Source: Thermus caliditerrae (GTDB taxonomy: Bacteria > Deinococcota > Deinococci > Deinococcales > Thermaceae). From it: a stretch of 64,000 bases of DNA. Numbering within the stretch: position 1 is the first letter of the stretch; the number at the start of each line of letters is the position of its first letter. The position numbers and the translations under genes were made by a program. The notes under the pieces are model-generated. The model was not told the DNA's origin, searched no databases, and was given only the letters and a program-made list of their open reading frames with translations. Shown one piece after another: positions 11,101-18,597 of the stretch. Where the stretch lies: positions 15,395-79,394 of the forward strand of contig NZ_JAKEDT010000004.1 of NCBI RefSeq assembly GCF_021462525.1. Reading direction: 5' to 3'.

Positions 11101-11961
11101 CAGAGCCCCGCTTCTCCTGGGGCCACGGTGAGCCTGGGTTCTGGCTCATCCATTGCGGGGCAAAACCTCACCCGCAACTTTGGGGTGGTGCGGGAGAGCC
11201 GCTTCTACCCCGATGCCACCGGACAGATCTCCTCCCCGGGCACCTACACCTTCGCCCACTGGTACCGGCCTGGGAGCCTGGGCCAGGTGACCCTTTCCCT
11301 GGATCCGCCCAACCCCCGCTACACCTACCAGGTGCGGGTGGACGAGAACTGCGACGGCACCTTTGGCCCTGGGGAGGAGTGGGCGCCTTTCCCCTACACC
11401 TTCTCCGTGGATAGCACCTGGCCCCGGGAAGCCGATGGGAGCCTTAGGGCCTGCACGGTGGAGGTGCGGGCCCTGGTGCCGGCTGGGGAGCCCATGGGGG
11501 CCACGGACATTGCCTTGGTGAAGGCGGAGCTGGCCTGGGCCAACCGCCCGGGGGTGGTGGAGCCGGACACCCTCACGGACACCTTGCAGGTGGCGGGGGG
11601 CGAGGTGCGTTTGGAGAAGCGGGTGCGGAACGTGACGCAGAACACTCCCTTTGCCACCACAGGGCAGGGGAAACCGGGGGAGGTGCTGGAGTACTGCATC
11701 GCCTACCGGAACCTGGGAACCCAGGGGGTGAACGCCTTTGTCCTGACGGACCCGGTGCCCTACTTTACGGACCCCCTGCTTTCCGTGGCGGACTACGGGG
11801 GGAGGGCCATCCGCTGGACCCACGGGGGGAACACCCTGTACCTGACCGCGGCCTCTGGGGACGACGCTGGGGAGGTGACAGGGGGCGTGGTGCGGGTGCA
11901 GGTGGGGGTGGTGGGCCCTGGGGAGTCGGGGGAGGTGTGCTACCGGGTGCAGGTGCGTTGA
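8158..11961 (+). CDS. Secreted protein with lamin-tail (LTD), SdrD_B-like and DUF11 domains (1267 aa)
   Basis: Domains in order: residues about 155-465 form an unidentified domain opening with IIPMDHGKQNLSG and AAYGLVNHLLQNKVPVYW. SdrD_B-like units start near 474 (FLDLNANGVWDAGEPPVP), 783 and 893 (TLTDGTGYYRLY). A lamin-tail domain lies at about 570-700 (VINEVLFRQRSGDVDEFIEI). A DUF11 unit runs from about 1149 to the end (VRLEKRVRN). The N-terminus is odd: a basic stretch, a signal-like helix (WLMGLLALLLGVGL), a Cys-rich patch, then a second signal-like helix (LLLPFALLLVLP, about residue 118). An in-frame GTG at 8437 would give a conventional signal peptide, so the start is uncertain. The ATG at 8158 overlaps the previous stop. 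G/C content drops visibly around 8980-9530. Last member of the surface operon. Confidence 0.75.
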   Translation: MRFHKTPPSGKPLFLSFPLRKGKAAKRRGVAVFTTWLMGLLALLLGVGLRGMGAGSASCACGVCGGGVCGSPSSHLLHLSSLFAWASALWTSLVLGARAWVARWRASLPPFAPRLLLPFALLLVLPIRGSNFPLADLPGPPANPVSVPAGALIIPMDHGKQNLSGTPFNLAAYGLVNHLLQNKVPVYWVIRAGKPKDGVDFSARAERVLPTPQPEALLDFSGGPFVVPPEFADQALQLAQGFGRQVAVYRLKEDRVLDVRYTLTFRPRILVHYDNSRIHTGLLDSAGFTTAHYTVATSSTTLNANSCFTIHTAPHTTTPLTGSDAFVQSGGNLMAQCQAVLWYENAFHFQISGSMVIENVDYSLTYPNPDLPFSQFTGGLDPKPGGSEQDWRVVGTFINNAHPHAQSVFGGVTRYAATASKHVSGPGGMVFYLGGHEYKENTLESFNGRRMFFNTIFVPASRPLNCGLLFGALRGAVFLDLNANGVWDAGEPPVPNITVAVSGPESATLTTNSQGLYGRGLDLGTYQVQVQVPGWAYVTTGNATQSLTLTPYTIAEASPVGLAYQASPVQGQVVINEVLFRQRSGDVDEFIEIYNAGNSPVDLSGFRLMDGNLIMGVLDGTGSITGSNTPFTFPQGTVLGPGEYLVVWVGASHAERQAPGAQYQFYLGQNQPRLNDSGDDLWLYDPQLRLVDYVAWGSFSENFYPRNLWDATYQASLANVQPGQSISLTPNGLDTNSSACWEPTTSNQAQNRCPGWLPTVDTDDVAGRVTSVGRNNNGFLVSGFVYHDLEPNGLRGPAEDWQTGATVWVKLVQGSAVVAVAQVDPGTGSFQFQGVSPGTYSLLVDDNSSLGDTSPTPPSGWLFVNPPTGSLSVTVSGNTTGLLFGLFHGAVVEGRVFWDDGLGGGAANDAWQNGGEAGVGNVEVRAKDGTNTRFTLTDGTGYYRLYIPASWGGVTLSHPLRPATGWNDGATANPVDSWASAQSPASPGATVSLGSGSSIAGQNLTRNFGVVRESRFYPDATGQISSPGTYTFAHWYRPGSLGQVTLSLDPPNPRYTYQVRVDENCDGTFGPGEEWAPFPYTFSVDSTWPREADGSLRACTVEVRALVPAGEPMGATDIALVKAELAWANRPGVVEPDTLTDTLQVAGGEVRLEKRVRNVTQNTPFATTGQGKPGEVLEYCIAYRNLGTQGVNAFVLTDPVPYFTDPLLSVADYGGRAIRWTHGGNTLYLTAASGDDAGEVTGGVVRVQVGVVGPGESGEVCYRVQVR
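8194..8242. repeat. Nested inverted repeat at the start of the third surface gene
   Basis: Inner arms TTCCCTTT (8206-8213) and AAAGGGAA (8218-8225) enclose a GCGG loop. Outer arms CTCTTCTT (8194-8201) and AAGAAGAG (8235-8242) also pair, separated by a small asymmetric internal loop. In the mRNA this would be a long hairpin 35-85 nt after the coupled start codon. It may be a remnant repeat, a processing site, or a structure limiting translation of the third gene. No T-tract follows, so it is not a standard terminator. Confidence 0.55.
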
Positions 11962-12614
11962 TGCGGCTCCTCCTGACCCAGGACGGCACCCCGACCCTTT
12001 TCCACCCCGGTTACGGGGAGGCCTACCACCCGCGGCAGGGGGCCCTTTTGCAGGCCCGCAGGCTTTACCTGGAGAAGACCCTCACCCACCTGCACCCAGC
12101 GCCGAGGGTCCTCGAGGTGGGCCTGGGGCTTTTGGTGAACTTCCGGGTAACCTTGGAGAGCGCCCTCAGGCGGGGTGTGCGCCTGCGGTACCTGGCGGTG
12201 GAGCGGGAACCCCTTTCCCCGGAGCTTTTGGCCCAGGTGTCCTTGCCCCTGGCCCAAGGGGCGGCGGTGTGGGCGGAAATCCTCCGGGGCTGGCCCAGGG
12301 AGCGCTTCGCGGGACCTTGGGGGGAGCTTAGGGTGGTCTTTGGGGACGTGCGTGAGGCTCCCTTGCCCCGGGGCTGGGCCACGGCGGTGTACCTGGACCC
12401 CTTCAGCCCGAGGGTGAACCCCGAACCCTGGAGCCTCCCTGTTCTCAAGAGGCTCCGCGGGGCTTTAAGGCCTGGGGGTCGGCTCGCCACCTACTCGGCC
12501 CAAGGGGCCTTTCGCCTTGCCCTCAAGGAGGCGGGGTTTGCCCTGCACCGGGTGCCTGGGGTGGGGAAGCGGGAGTGGACGGTGGGAATCGCCGCAAAAG
12601 TTCCTCGCGGCTGA
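11961..12614 (+). CDS. MnmC-type (DUF752) SAM-dependent methyltransferase, stand-alone
   Basis: A 217-aa protein resembling the N-terminal methyltransferase domain of MnmC, which makes the final methylation of 5-methylaminomethyl-2-thiouridine at the tRNA wobble position. The Rossmann SAM-binding strand reads VLEVGLGLLVNF (residues about 52-63). The family signature follows, YLDPFSPRVNPEPW then GGRLATYSAQGAFRLALKEAG. The FAD-dependent oxidase half of E. coli MnmC is absent, so it is a single-domain enzyme. The ATG at 11961 overlaps the preceding TGA (TGATG). An upstream in-frame ATG at 11937 lies inside the previous gene and is less likely. The 3' end overlaps the convergent deacetylase gene by 92 bp. 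Substrate assignment rests on family resemblance. Confidence 0.8.
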   Translation: MRLLLTQDGTPTLFHPGYGEAYHPRQGALLQARRLYLEKTLTHLHPAPRVLEVGLGLLVNFRVTLESALRRGVRLRYLAVEREPLSPELLAQVSLPLAQGAAVWAEILRGWPRERFAGPWGELRVVFGDVREAPLPRGWATAVYLDPFSPRVNPEPWSLPVLKRLRGALRPGGRLATYSAQGAFRLALKEAGFALHRVPGVGKREWTVGIAAKVPRG

Positions 12615-13704
12615 GGTAGGCGAGCTCGGCCCAGGCCCGGTCCCCTTTGGGCAGCTCACCCCGGTAGAGCCATAAGAACCAGGCGCTACTCAGGGTGGCC
12701 ACCAGCTTGGGCCAGGGGGGCAGGGGGGCGGTGCGGAAGCCGAAGAGCCGGGCCCCCTGGGCCAGGTAGCTGTATCCGTAGACCAGGCGCACCTCAGGAT
12801 CTTCGGTCACCAGGGCGGCCACCTTCTTCAGGCTTTCCCGCACCTGGCGGATGGTTTCCCAGGGGGTCAGTTCCATGACCCGCGGGCTTTCCAGGTGGAG
12901 CTCCATGGCGGGCGTGCCCCTGGGCATTCCCGGGAGGTCAGGGCCCGGGAAGAGTTTCCTTTCCACGCGGAAGAGGTCAAAGGGTCCAAGCCCCGCCCGC
13001 CGGACGCTGTGCCTTTGGTTGTACCGCTCCTCAAAGCCCTGCATGCCCCGGATGAGGGCCAGCCGGGGCGTGAGGGGCACGGGGGAGAGGTCGTCCAGGG
13101 TCACGGGCCGGTAGCCCAGGGCCAGCATCCGGGGCAGGGCCAGTTCCAATAGCCTGAGGGTACGCTCAGGGCCATCGTGCAGGAGGACGACGGAGCCGGG
13201 GCGCAGGTAGTAGAGGAGCCTTTCCGCCAAGGCCTCGGGGGGAAGATCCAGCCAGTCCTTGCTTTCCAAATCCCATAGGGCGATGCGCTTGCCCAGGAGG
13301 CGGGCGAAGAGGCGGGTGAAGGGGGTGTGGAGGCCGTGGGGGGGGCGGTAGTAGCGGCCCGGGTTCCGGCCCATGTGCTCCCATTCCAGCCAAGGCAGGA
13401 GAAGCTTCCAGGCTTGGTGCCACTCCCCGTGGTCTTCGATCTGGTGACCTTGGCCCCGGATGGCCTCCACCAGCTGGGGCTGGGCCCTGGCCCGCTCTCC
13501 CGTCAGGAAGAAGGTGGCCCGCACCCCGTGCCGATGCAGGAGGTCCAGCAGGGCTTGGGTGTTGGAGCTGGGCCCGTCGTCAAAGGTCAGGGCCACCAGG
13601 GGCTGGCGCCGGGAGCCGTGGGCGTAGGTGCCGAGGCCCAGAAGGCGGAAGAGGAGGTCGGAGAGGCCGTAGAAGAGGAGGAGTAAGCCTAGGGCTAGTT
13701 CCAT
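12523..13704 (-). CDS. NodB-type polysaccharide deacetylase with extra C-terminal domain (393 aa)
   Basis: An N-terminal hydrophobic helix (residues 3-23) suggests a membrane-anchored or exported enzyme. The NodB domain shows TFDDGP (40-45, catalytic Asp and metal Asp), a metal-binding His pair in HGEWH (91-95), RPPHG and LLHDG. This is the carbohydrate-esterase-4 set that removes N-acetyl groups from peptidoglycan or other GlcNAc polymers. A C-terminal part of roughly 170 residues (from about LALIRGMQGFEERYNQ) resembles the YkoP-like domain fused to deacetylases in other bacteria; I am less sure of that. I chose the start just before MELALGLLLL, because the longer in-frame extension is Pro/Arg/Gly-rich and lies inside the MFS gene. 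Start and MFS stop overlap by 10 nt, so it is the second gene of an MFS-deacetylase pair. Confidence 0.85.
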   Translation of the reverse strand: MELALGLLLLFYGLSDLLFRLLGLGTYAHGSRRQPLVALTFDDGPSSNTQALLDLLHRHGVRATFFLTGERARAQPQLVEAIRGQGHQIEDHGEWHQAWKLLLPWLEWEHMGRNPGRYYRPPHGLHTPFTRLFARLLGKRIALWDLESKDWLDLPPEALAERLLYYLRPGSVVLLHDGPERTLRLLELALPRMLALGYRPVTLDDLSPVPLTPRLALIRGMQGFEERYNQRHSVRRAGLGPFDLFRVERKLFPGPDLPGMPRGTPAMELHLESPRVMELTPWETIRQVRESLKKVAALVTEDPEVRLVYGYSYLAQGARLFGFRTAPLPPWPKLVATLSSAWFLWLYRGELPKGDRAWAELAYLSREELLRRFPPSTPASPPQAPGAGQTPPP

Positions 13705-14861
13705 GGACGCCTCGCGAAGACGACCGCGAAAAAGAGGCTTAGGGCTAGGAAGACCAGGCCTCCCATCAGGAAGGGGGCGTGGGGGCCATACCGCTCCCAA
13801 AGAAGCCCACCCACAGCTGGCCCCAGAGCGACCCCCAGGCCTTCCGCCGTCATGAGGACGCCCCACACCGCTGCCCGGTTTTCTTGGGGAAGGTTCTTGG
13901 CCAGGAAGCCGTTCCAGCCGGGCATGAAAAGGCTGTAGCCCAATCCGCCCAAGGTGGTGAGGACAAGGAGCTCTCCCAGGGTGGGCTTCAAAGGGAGGCG
14001 CATCATCACAGCCCCCAGGAGGGCTAGCCCGCCCATGAGGGCGAGGCGGTAGCCTCGCCGGTCCACAAGCCGTCCGGTAAAGGGTAGAAGGCCGAAGGCC
14101 ATTCCTCCGCCCACCAGGAGGAGGGCCCCCAAGGCCAGGGGCTCGAGGCCCAGGTTCTCCTTGGCGAAGCGCAGGAGGAAAAGGGATACCAAGGCGGGGG
14201 CAAAGGTTTGCCCGAAGGCGGCGGGAAGGAAGATTAGCAGGTGCCCCACGGGGTAGCGCTCCCGCTCAACCTGGGGAAGGGGGATGCGAAAGCCAACGAG
14301 GCTAAGGGCGAGAAGCAGGGCTAGGCCTTGGGCGAGAAGCAGGAGGCTGAGGGCCGTTTCTGGATGCCGCTGGGCCACTTGCCCTACCCCCACCAGGCCA
14401 ATACCCGCCCAGGGAAGCACCAGGGTGAAGGTGAAGGAGAGGGCGCGGGCTTCCCGCCCGGGTACGGCAATGCGGCTGGCCAGGGTCATGAGGCCGGGAT
14501 AGAGGGTGGACATGGTGAGGCCCCAGACCAGGGACAGCCCCCAGAGCATCCACGCGGCCTGCGCCTGGGGGGTGAGGAGGAGGGCCAGCAGGCCGGTGAA
14601 GGCGGCCAGGGTGGCCGTGCGGCCAAACCCCACCCGTTCCGCCAGGAAGCCCCCAAAGCTTTTGGAGAGGTTTTCCGCCAGCTGGTGGAAGGTAAAGGCC
14701 AGGGTGAAGACGGCGGGGCTCAGGTGGAGGTGCTCCGGGGCAAAGAAGGGGAGGAAGCCGGCGAAGAAGCCGCTGCGCACCCCCTCCATGAGGCCCACCG
14801 CAAAGACGAGGCGCAGGAAAACGAAAAGCCCCTCCCTGGCCCACGGCAGATAGCGAAACAC
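13695..14861 (-). CDS. Major facilitator superfamily transporter (388 aa)
   Basis: About twelve hydrophobic helices are visible, in two halves split by a basic loop near residue 205 (PQVERERYPVG). Family-like loop motifs occur: GGFLAERVGFGRT between helices 2 and 3, and GRLVDRRGYR in the second half. The GTG start at 14861 lies 5 nt from a -10 TATACT, so the message is probably leaderless. The gene overlaps the deacetylase downstream and diverges from a glycosyltransferase. Context suggests export of an envelope-related compound, but the substrate cannot be read from sequence; a drug or sugar efflux role is equally possible. Confidence 0.85.
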   Translation of the reverse strand: MFRYLPWAREGLFVFLRLVFAVGLMEGVRSGFFAGFLPFFAPEHLHLSPAVFTLAFTFHQLAENLSKSFGGFLAERVGFGRTATLAAFTGLLALLLTPQAQAAWMLWGLSLVWGLTMSTLYPGLMTLASRIAVPGREARALSFTFTLVLPWAGIGLVGVGQVAQRHPETALSLLLLAQGLALLLALSLVGFRIPLPQVERERYPVGHLLIFLPAAFGQTFAPALVSLFLLRFAKENLGLEPLALGALLLVGGGMAFGLLPFTGRLVDRRGYRLALMGGLALLGAVMMRLPLKPTLGELLVLTTLGGLGYSLFMPGWNGFLAKNLPQENRAAVWGVLMTAEGLGVALGPAVGGLLWERYGPHAPFLMGGLVFLALSLFFAVVFARRPWN

Positions 14862-14863
14862 GC

Positions 14864-14872
14864 TAAAGTATA
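14864..14872. promoter_or_regulatory. Overlapping divergent -10 elements (MFS gene / GT2 gene)
   Basis: On the minus strand TATACT (14867-14872) ends 5 nt before the MFS GTG. On the plus strand TAAAGT (14864-14869) ends 6 nt before the GT2 GTG at 14876. The two coding starts are only 14 bp apart, so both transcripts would be leaderless and polymerase can serve only one side at a time. No strong -35 is visible for either. Confidence 0.5.
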
Positions 14873-14875
14873 CCC

Positions 14876-15559
14876 GTGCGCATCAGCGTGGTGATCCCCG
14901 CCCACAACGAGGAGACCTACTTGCCCCAGTGCCTCGAGGCGGTGCTGGCCCAAAGCCTGCCCCCCTTTGAGGTGATCGTGGTGGACAACGCCTCCACCGA
15001 CCGCACCCGGGAGGTGGCGGAGGCCTTTGGCGTGCGGGTGGTGTACTGCGCCAAGAAGGGCGTGGCCCACGCCCGCCAGGCGGGGCTTTTGGCCGCCCGG
15101 GGGGAGTGGGTGGCCATGACCGACGCCGACTCCCTGCCTACCCCCACCTGGCTCCAGGCCCTGGCGGAGCGCGCCCCCGGGGCGGTGGCCCTCTACGGCC
15201 CCCTGCGCTTTTACGGGGTTTCGGCTTGGGAAGCCGCCCTTTCCGAATGGGGCTACCGGGCCTTCTTGCGCCTCATGGCCCTTTTGGGGCGCCCTAACCT
15301 GGCGGGGGCCAACATGATGGTCCTGAAGGAGGCGGCCTTGAGGGCGGGCGGGTTTCCCGAAGTGGAGGCCCGGGAGGACGTCCTCCTGGGCTGGAAGCTC
15401 AGGCGCCTAGGCCCGGTGCGCTACGTACCCGAGGCCCTGGTCCTCACCTCGGCCCGCAGGCTGAAAGGCGGCTGGGGCCGCTTCCTCCTCCGGCAGGCTA
15501 GAAACCTCCTGGGCGATCCTCGAGGGTACTTCGGGGAAGGCGGGGAAAGGGAAAGATAA
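14876..15559 (+). CDS. Family 2 glycosyltransferase (227 aa)
   Basis: GT-A fold inverting glycosyltransferase. It starts with [20 protein letters not shown], has the nucleotide-binding [10 protein letters not shown], the metal-binding DAD-type motif in [12 protein letters not shown] (near residue 83), and an ED acceptor-base region in [12 protein letters not shown]. There is no convincing C-terminal membrane helix. The GTG start fits a leaderless transcript from the overlapping -10. It sits divergent to the MFS transporter and tail-to-tail with a GT4 gene (62-bp overlap), which suggests a role in glycolipid or cell-wall glycan assembly. Donor and acceptor are unknown. Confidence 0.85.
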   Translation: MRISVVIPAHNEETYLPQCLEAVLAQSLPPFEVIVVDNASTDRTREVAEAFGVRVVYCAKKGVAHARQAGLLAARGEWVAMTDADSLPTPTWLQALAERAPGAVALYGPLRFYGVSAWEAALSEWGYRAFLRLMALLGRPNLAGANMMVLKEAALRAGGFPEVEAREDVLLGWKLRRLGPVRYVPEALVLTSARRLKGGWGRFLLRQARNLLGDPRGYFGEGGERER

Positions 15560-16709
15560 GCCTTTTGGGCTCCACCCGCAGGATCTCGCTGGCCTCGTCG
15601 TAGACCGCCACGATTCTTTCCGCGATGCGCTCCGCCGAGCGCTCCAAGGCCCAGGCATGGGCCTGAAGGCTGAAGCGCCGCCGCTTTTCCTCGTCCATAA
15701 GGAGTTCCAAAGCCCTTTCCGCCAGGGCCTGGAAATCCCCCGGGGGCACCAGGTATCCCGTCTTCCCCTCCTCCACTCCCTCCAGCACCCCCTCCGCCCC
15801 CACGGCCACCACCGGCACCCCCATGGCTTGGGCCTCCCAGACCACAAGGCCTTGGGTTTCCGTCTCGCTGGCGAAGAGGAAGAGCTCGGCCATACGGTAG
15901 TAGCCGCCGATCTTCCCGTAGGGCACGGGGCCCAAAAAGCGCACCCGCTCGGCGATGCCGAGGGCTTCGGCCAGGTGCTTTAGGGCGTGGAGCTCCGGGC
16001 CTTCCCCGATGTGTACCAAGGAGACGTCCGCCTTTTTGGCCAGCTCGGCCACAGCTTTCAGCACCACGTCAAAGGACTTTTCCTTCCCCAGGCGCCCCAC
16101 GGTGATGAGGCGGCGCTTGCCCTCCGGCCACGGGGAAGGGGAGGGGAGGGGGGCTTCCTCCAGGAGGCGGTTGTCGATCCCGGTGGGGATGACCCGGATG
16201 GGGCGCTCGATGCCGTAGCTTTCTGCCAGGCGCCTCACGGGCTCGGTGGGGGCGATGACCACCTCCACCCGGTTGTAGAAGGCCTTGGCCAGGCGGGGTA
16301 CGATGCCCGTGTACTTGTCCAGGATGGCCAATCCCGGGACGTAGTGGGCGTACTTCTCGTAGTGGGTGTGGAAGGTGGAGACGTGGGGCAGGCCTTTGTT
16401 CCGGGCGATCCTGAGGCCCCAGACCCCCAGGGTGAGGGGGGTGTGGGTGTGGATGAGCTCAAACTCCGTGGGCAGGTGGCGGGCGGAGGGCAGGGCGATC
16501 TGCTGCCCTTCGTAGAAGGGGTAGGCCACGGAGGGCACCCGGACCACCCCTTCCTCGCCCTCGGGGGCCTCGGGGTGGCGGGGGGCGATGACCCAGGCCT
16601 CGTGGCCCATGCGGCGGAGCTCCCGCAAAAGCAGGTAAACGCTGGTGGTGACCCCGTTGGGGTTGGGGAAGTAAACGTCGGTGAAGAGACCTACGCGGTA
16701 CAGGCGCAT
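15498..16709 (-). CDS. Family 4 glycosyltransferase (403 aa)
   Basis: GT-B fold retaining glycosyltransferase. The N-terminal acceptor domain has [19 protein letters not shown] and the [10 protein letters not shown] motif. The C-terminal donor domain has [24 protein letters not shown], and the E-x7-E motif in [18 protein letters not shown]. It resembles the glycolipid glucosyl- and mannosyltransferases that act on diacylglycerol or phosphatidylinositol at the inner membrane. A longer in-frame extension into the LpxB-like gene exists but is not protein-like, so I start at the ATG before RLYRVGLF. Last of a likely pcp / LpxB-like / GT4 operon, 25 bp after the LpxB-like stop. Confidence 0.85.
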   Translation of the reverse strand: MRLYRVGLFTDVYFPNPNGVTTSVYLLLRELRRMGHEAWVIAPRHPEAPEGEEGVVRVPSVAYPFYEGQQIALPSARHLPTEFELIHTHTPLTLGVWGLRIARNKGLPHVSTFHTHYEKYAHYVPGLAILDKYTGIVPRLAKAFYNRVEVVIAPTEPVRRLAESYGIERPIRVIPTGIDNRLLEEAPLPSPSPWPEGKRRLITVGRLGKEKSFDVVLKAVAELAKKADVSLVHIGEGPELHALKHLAEALGIAERVRFLGPVPYGKIGGYYRMAELFLFASETETQGLVVWEAQAMGVPVVAVGAEGVLEGVEEGKTGYLVPPGDFQALAERALELLMDEEKRRRFSLQAHAWALERSAERIAERIVAVYDEASEILRVEPKRLIFPFPRLPRSTLEDRPGGF

Positions 16710-16734
16710 GCGTGGCTTAGCATACCGCACGAAC

Positions 16735-17892
16735 CTAACCCAGGCGGTGCAGGTCCTCCCGGATGTGGCGAGCGGTTCCCTGGATGCCTCCGGGCGGGCC
16801 CATGCGCTCTTTTCCCGCTTGGCTGGATTGAATGTAAAGGGCTTCATCCTGCAGCAATTTCTGGGCGGTGGCCGACACGTGGTCGGGGTGAGCCGCTGTG
16901 AGGTGGAGGGCCGCCCCCAAGAGGCGCTTCTGCCTCCGGGCAAAGGCCCGGGTGTACTGGGGACCGGGCGTGGGGAAGGCCACCACGGGTACGCCGAGCC
17001 CCGCCGCCTGTTCCGTGGCCGTGCCCGCCGTGGCCAGGGCAAGGCGGCTTTGGTGGAGGATGGCGGAGAAGGCCCCTCGGAAGATCCACGCCACCTTTCC
17101 CTCCCGTTCCAGCCGGAGGGTATGGGGAGCGGCTTCCTGGGCCCGCCAGCCCGGCAGGGGGGGGAGGGCTTCCCACCCTTTGGCCCAGGCCACCGCCGGG
17201 GTGAGGGGAAGCCGCAGAGCGGCCTCCAGCATGACGGGCAGGCTGAAGGTCTCGTCGCCCCGGGTTCCTGGAAGCAAGGCGAGGAGGGGATCCTTCCCCA
17301 CCCAAGCCGCAAGGTCGCGCTCGGGGGGCGGGAGCAGGTCCATGGCGAAGCTCCCGTACCAGTAGGCATGGGCCACGCCCAAGCTGCGGAGCCGCTTCAG
17401 GCTGGGCTCGTCCCGCACGAAGACTGCGCGGGCCTTGCGGTGAAGGAAGCGCTCAAAAGGGGTGAAGTCGCTTCCGCCCCAGTCCAGGAGAAGTTCCAAG
17501 GGGCGCGCGCCTTCCAGGTAGATGGCGGAAACCAGGGGGTTCACGTGGTAAAGAGGCCTGCCCAGAGCGGCCAAGACCCCCACGCTCAGGGCGTAGGCGT
17601 CCCCCACCACCACCACGGCGTCGGGGTGGAAGGTCCAGGCGGTTTGCCACTGGGCGAAGCTCATGGAAAGGAACCCTGCCCGGAGGTCGGCCACCAGGTT
17701 TTGCGGACTGCCGAAAAGGAACCCTCCTGAGGGCATTTCCTTCCGGGGTCCTAGGACTGCTTGGGCCACGCCCTCGTAGGGCTTTCCCCGGCCCACCAGG
17801 GGTAAGGCCCAGATGGCCTGGCCTAGCCCGGCGGCGATACGGGCACCGATGGCGTCCTCGGTGGGCCCGTTGGAAACGAAGAGAACCTTCAT
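16735..17892 (-). CDS. Lipid-A-disaccharide-synthase-related protein (TIGR03492-type), 385 aa
   Basis: GT-B-like protein of the family described as lipid-A-disaccharide synthase related, known from cyanobacteria and Deinococcota that lack lipid A. It begins VLFVSNGPTEDAIGARIAAG. The UDP-sugar-binding half contains LLALLPGTRGDE and LATAGTATEQAAGLGVPVVA, which matches the family's donor-site region. Thermus has no classical LPS, so a role in another surface glycolipid is inference. The ATG overlaps the pcp stop by 4 nt (ATGA), so the two are probably translationally coupled. Confidence 0.8.
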   Translation of the reverse strand: MKVLFVSNGPTEDAIGARIAAGLGQAIWALPLVGRGKPYEGVAQAVLGPRKEMPSGGFLFGSPQNLVADLRAGFLSMSFAQWQTAWTFHPDAVVVVGDAYALSVGVLAALGRPLYHVNPLVSAIYLEGARPLELLLDWGGSDFTPFERFLHRKARAVFVRDEPSLKRLRSLGVAHAYWYGSFAMDLLPPPERDLAAWVGKDPLLALLPGTRGDETFSLPVMLEAALRLPLTPAVAWAKGWEALPPLPGWRAQEAAPHTLRLEREGKVAWIFRGAFSAILHQSRLALATAGTATEQAAGLGVPVVAFPTPGPQYTRAFARRQKRLLGAALHLTAAHPDHVSATAQKLLQDEALYIQSSQAGKERMGPPGGIQGTARHIREDLHRLG

Positions 17893-18467
17893 AGGAGCTC
17901 CAGCAAGAGGCGCACGGCCCGAGCCTGTTCGCTTAAGGGCACATAGGCCCCGCCCTTTGCCAGGGCCAGGGTTTCGTCGGGAGGGAGGTGCAAGAAGGCC
18001 ACCGGAACCTGCGCCGGAAGGTGGTAGAGGGAGAGGTAAAAGGCTTGGTTGCAGAGGTAGCTCCCGGCGGAGAGGCTTTGCCGGGCGGGGATCCCCGCTT
18101 CCCGCAGGCGGCGGAGTGCCTCCTTCAAGGGAAAGCGGGCCTCGAGGGCCAAGGGTCCCCCAGGGACCACCGGGGCATCCTCCCGCACCGCGCCCCGGTT
18201 GTCGGGCCGCTCGAAGTCCAGAAGGTTGACCGCCAGGCGTTCCAGGCTGAGGAGGGGCCTCCCCTCTGCCAGGCCCAGGTGGAGCACGCCCTGCGGGCGG
18301 AGGGCGTGGAGGGTCGCCAGGGCCTCGGGAAGGGCTTCCGGGTCCACGGGAAGGACGGCCTTGTGAAGCGCCTTCCCTCCCACCTCCCCGGGGAGGAGGG
18401 AGAGGAGAGCGGCGGAGGGGTTATGCGTGAGGCCGCCAAAGGGTTCAAAACCGGTGACCAGAACCAT
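17889..18467 (-). CDS. pcp: Pyroglutamyl-peptidase I
   Basis: Cysteine peptidase of family C15, which removes N-terminal pyroglutamate from peptides in the cytoplasm. At 192 aa it is near the usual 200-215. The catalytic triad is visible: Glu76 in GLAEGRPLLSLERLAVN, Cys139 in LSAGSYLCNQAFY and His160 in VAFLHLP. The N-terminal TGFEPFGG is also diagnostic. A TATAAT -10 lies 18 bp upstream on the minus strand. It leads an operon with two glycan-type genes, an unexplained pairing. Confidence 0.93.
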   Translation of the reverse strand: MVLVTGFEPFGGLTHNPSAALLSLLPGEVGGKALHKAVLPVDPEALPEALATLHALRPQGVLHLGLAEGRPLLSLERLAVNLLDFERPDNRGAVREDAPVVPGGPLALEARFPLKEALRRLREAGIPARQSLSAGSYLCNQAFYLSLYHLPAQVPVAFLHLPPDETLALAKGGAYVPLSEQARAVRLLLELL

Positions 18468-18484
18468 AGGCCAGACCCGGCGCC

Positions 18485-18490
18485 ATTATA
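18485..18490 (-). promoter_or_regulatory. -10 element of the pcp operon
   Basis: A perfect TATAAT on the minus strand ends 17 nt before the pcp ATG, predicting a leader of roughly 10 nt. No good -35 is seen 17 bp further upstream (GGGGGC). Confidence 0.55.
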
Positions 18491-18582
18491 CGCAGGCTTC
18501 TCCAGATGCCCCCTGGGCCAAGGCGTTCAGGATGCGGCGGTCCTCGCTGCGGGCAGGGTGTCTGGACGGGTCTTTGACGGGG

Positions 18583-18588
18583 TATAAG
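18583..18588 (+). promoter_or_regulatory. -10 element of the degV gene
   Basis: TATAAG ends 9 nt before the GTG at 18598. The predicted transcription start falls about 2-3 nt before that GTG, so the message is close to leaderless. The ATG at 18589 would lie upstream of the transcript and is therefore unlikely to be used. Confidence 0.5.
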
Positions 18589-18597
18589 ATGGGAGGC

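Noticed and set aside
13705-13866. N-terminal 54-residue extension of the polysaccharide deacetylase
   Set aside because: It is low-complexity, lies fully inside the MFS gene and precedes a natural membrane-anchor start.
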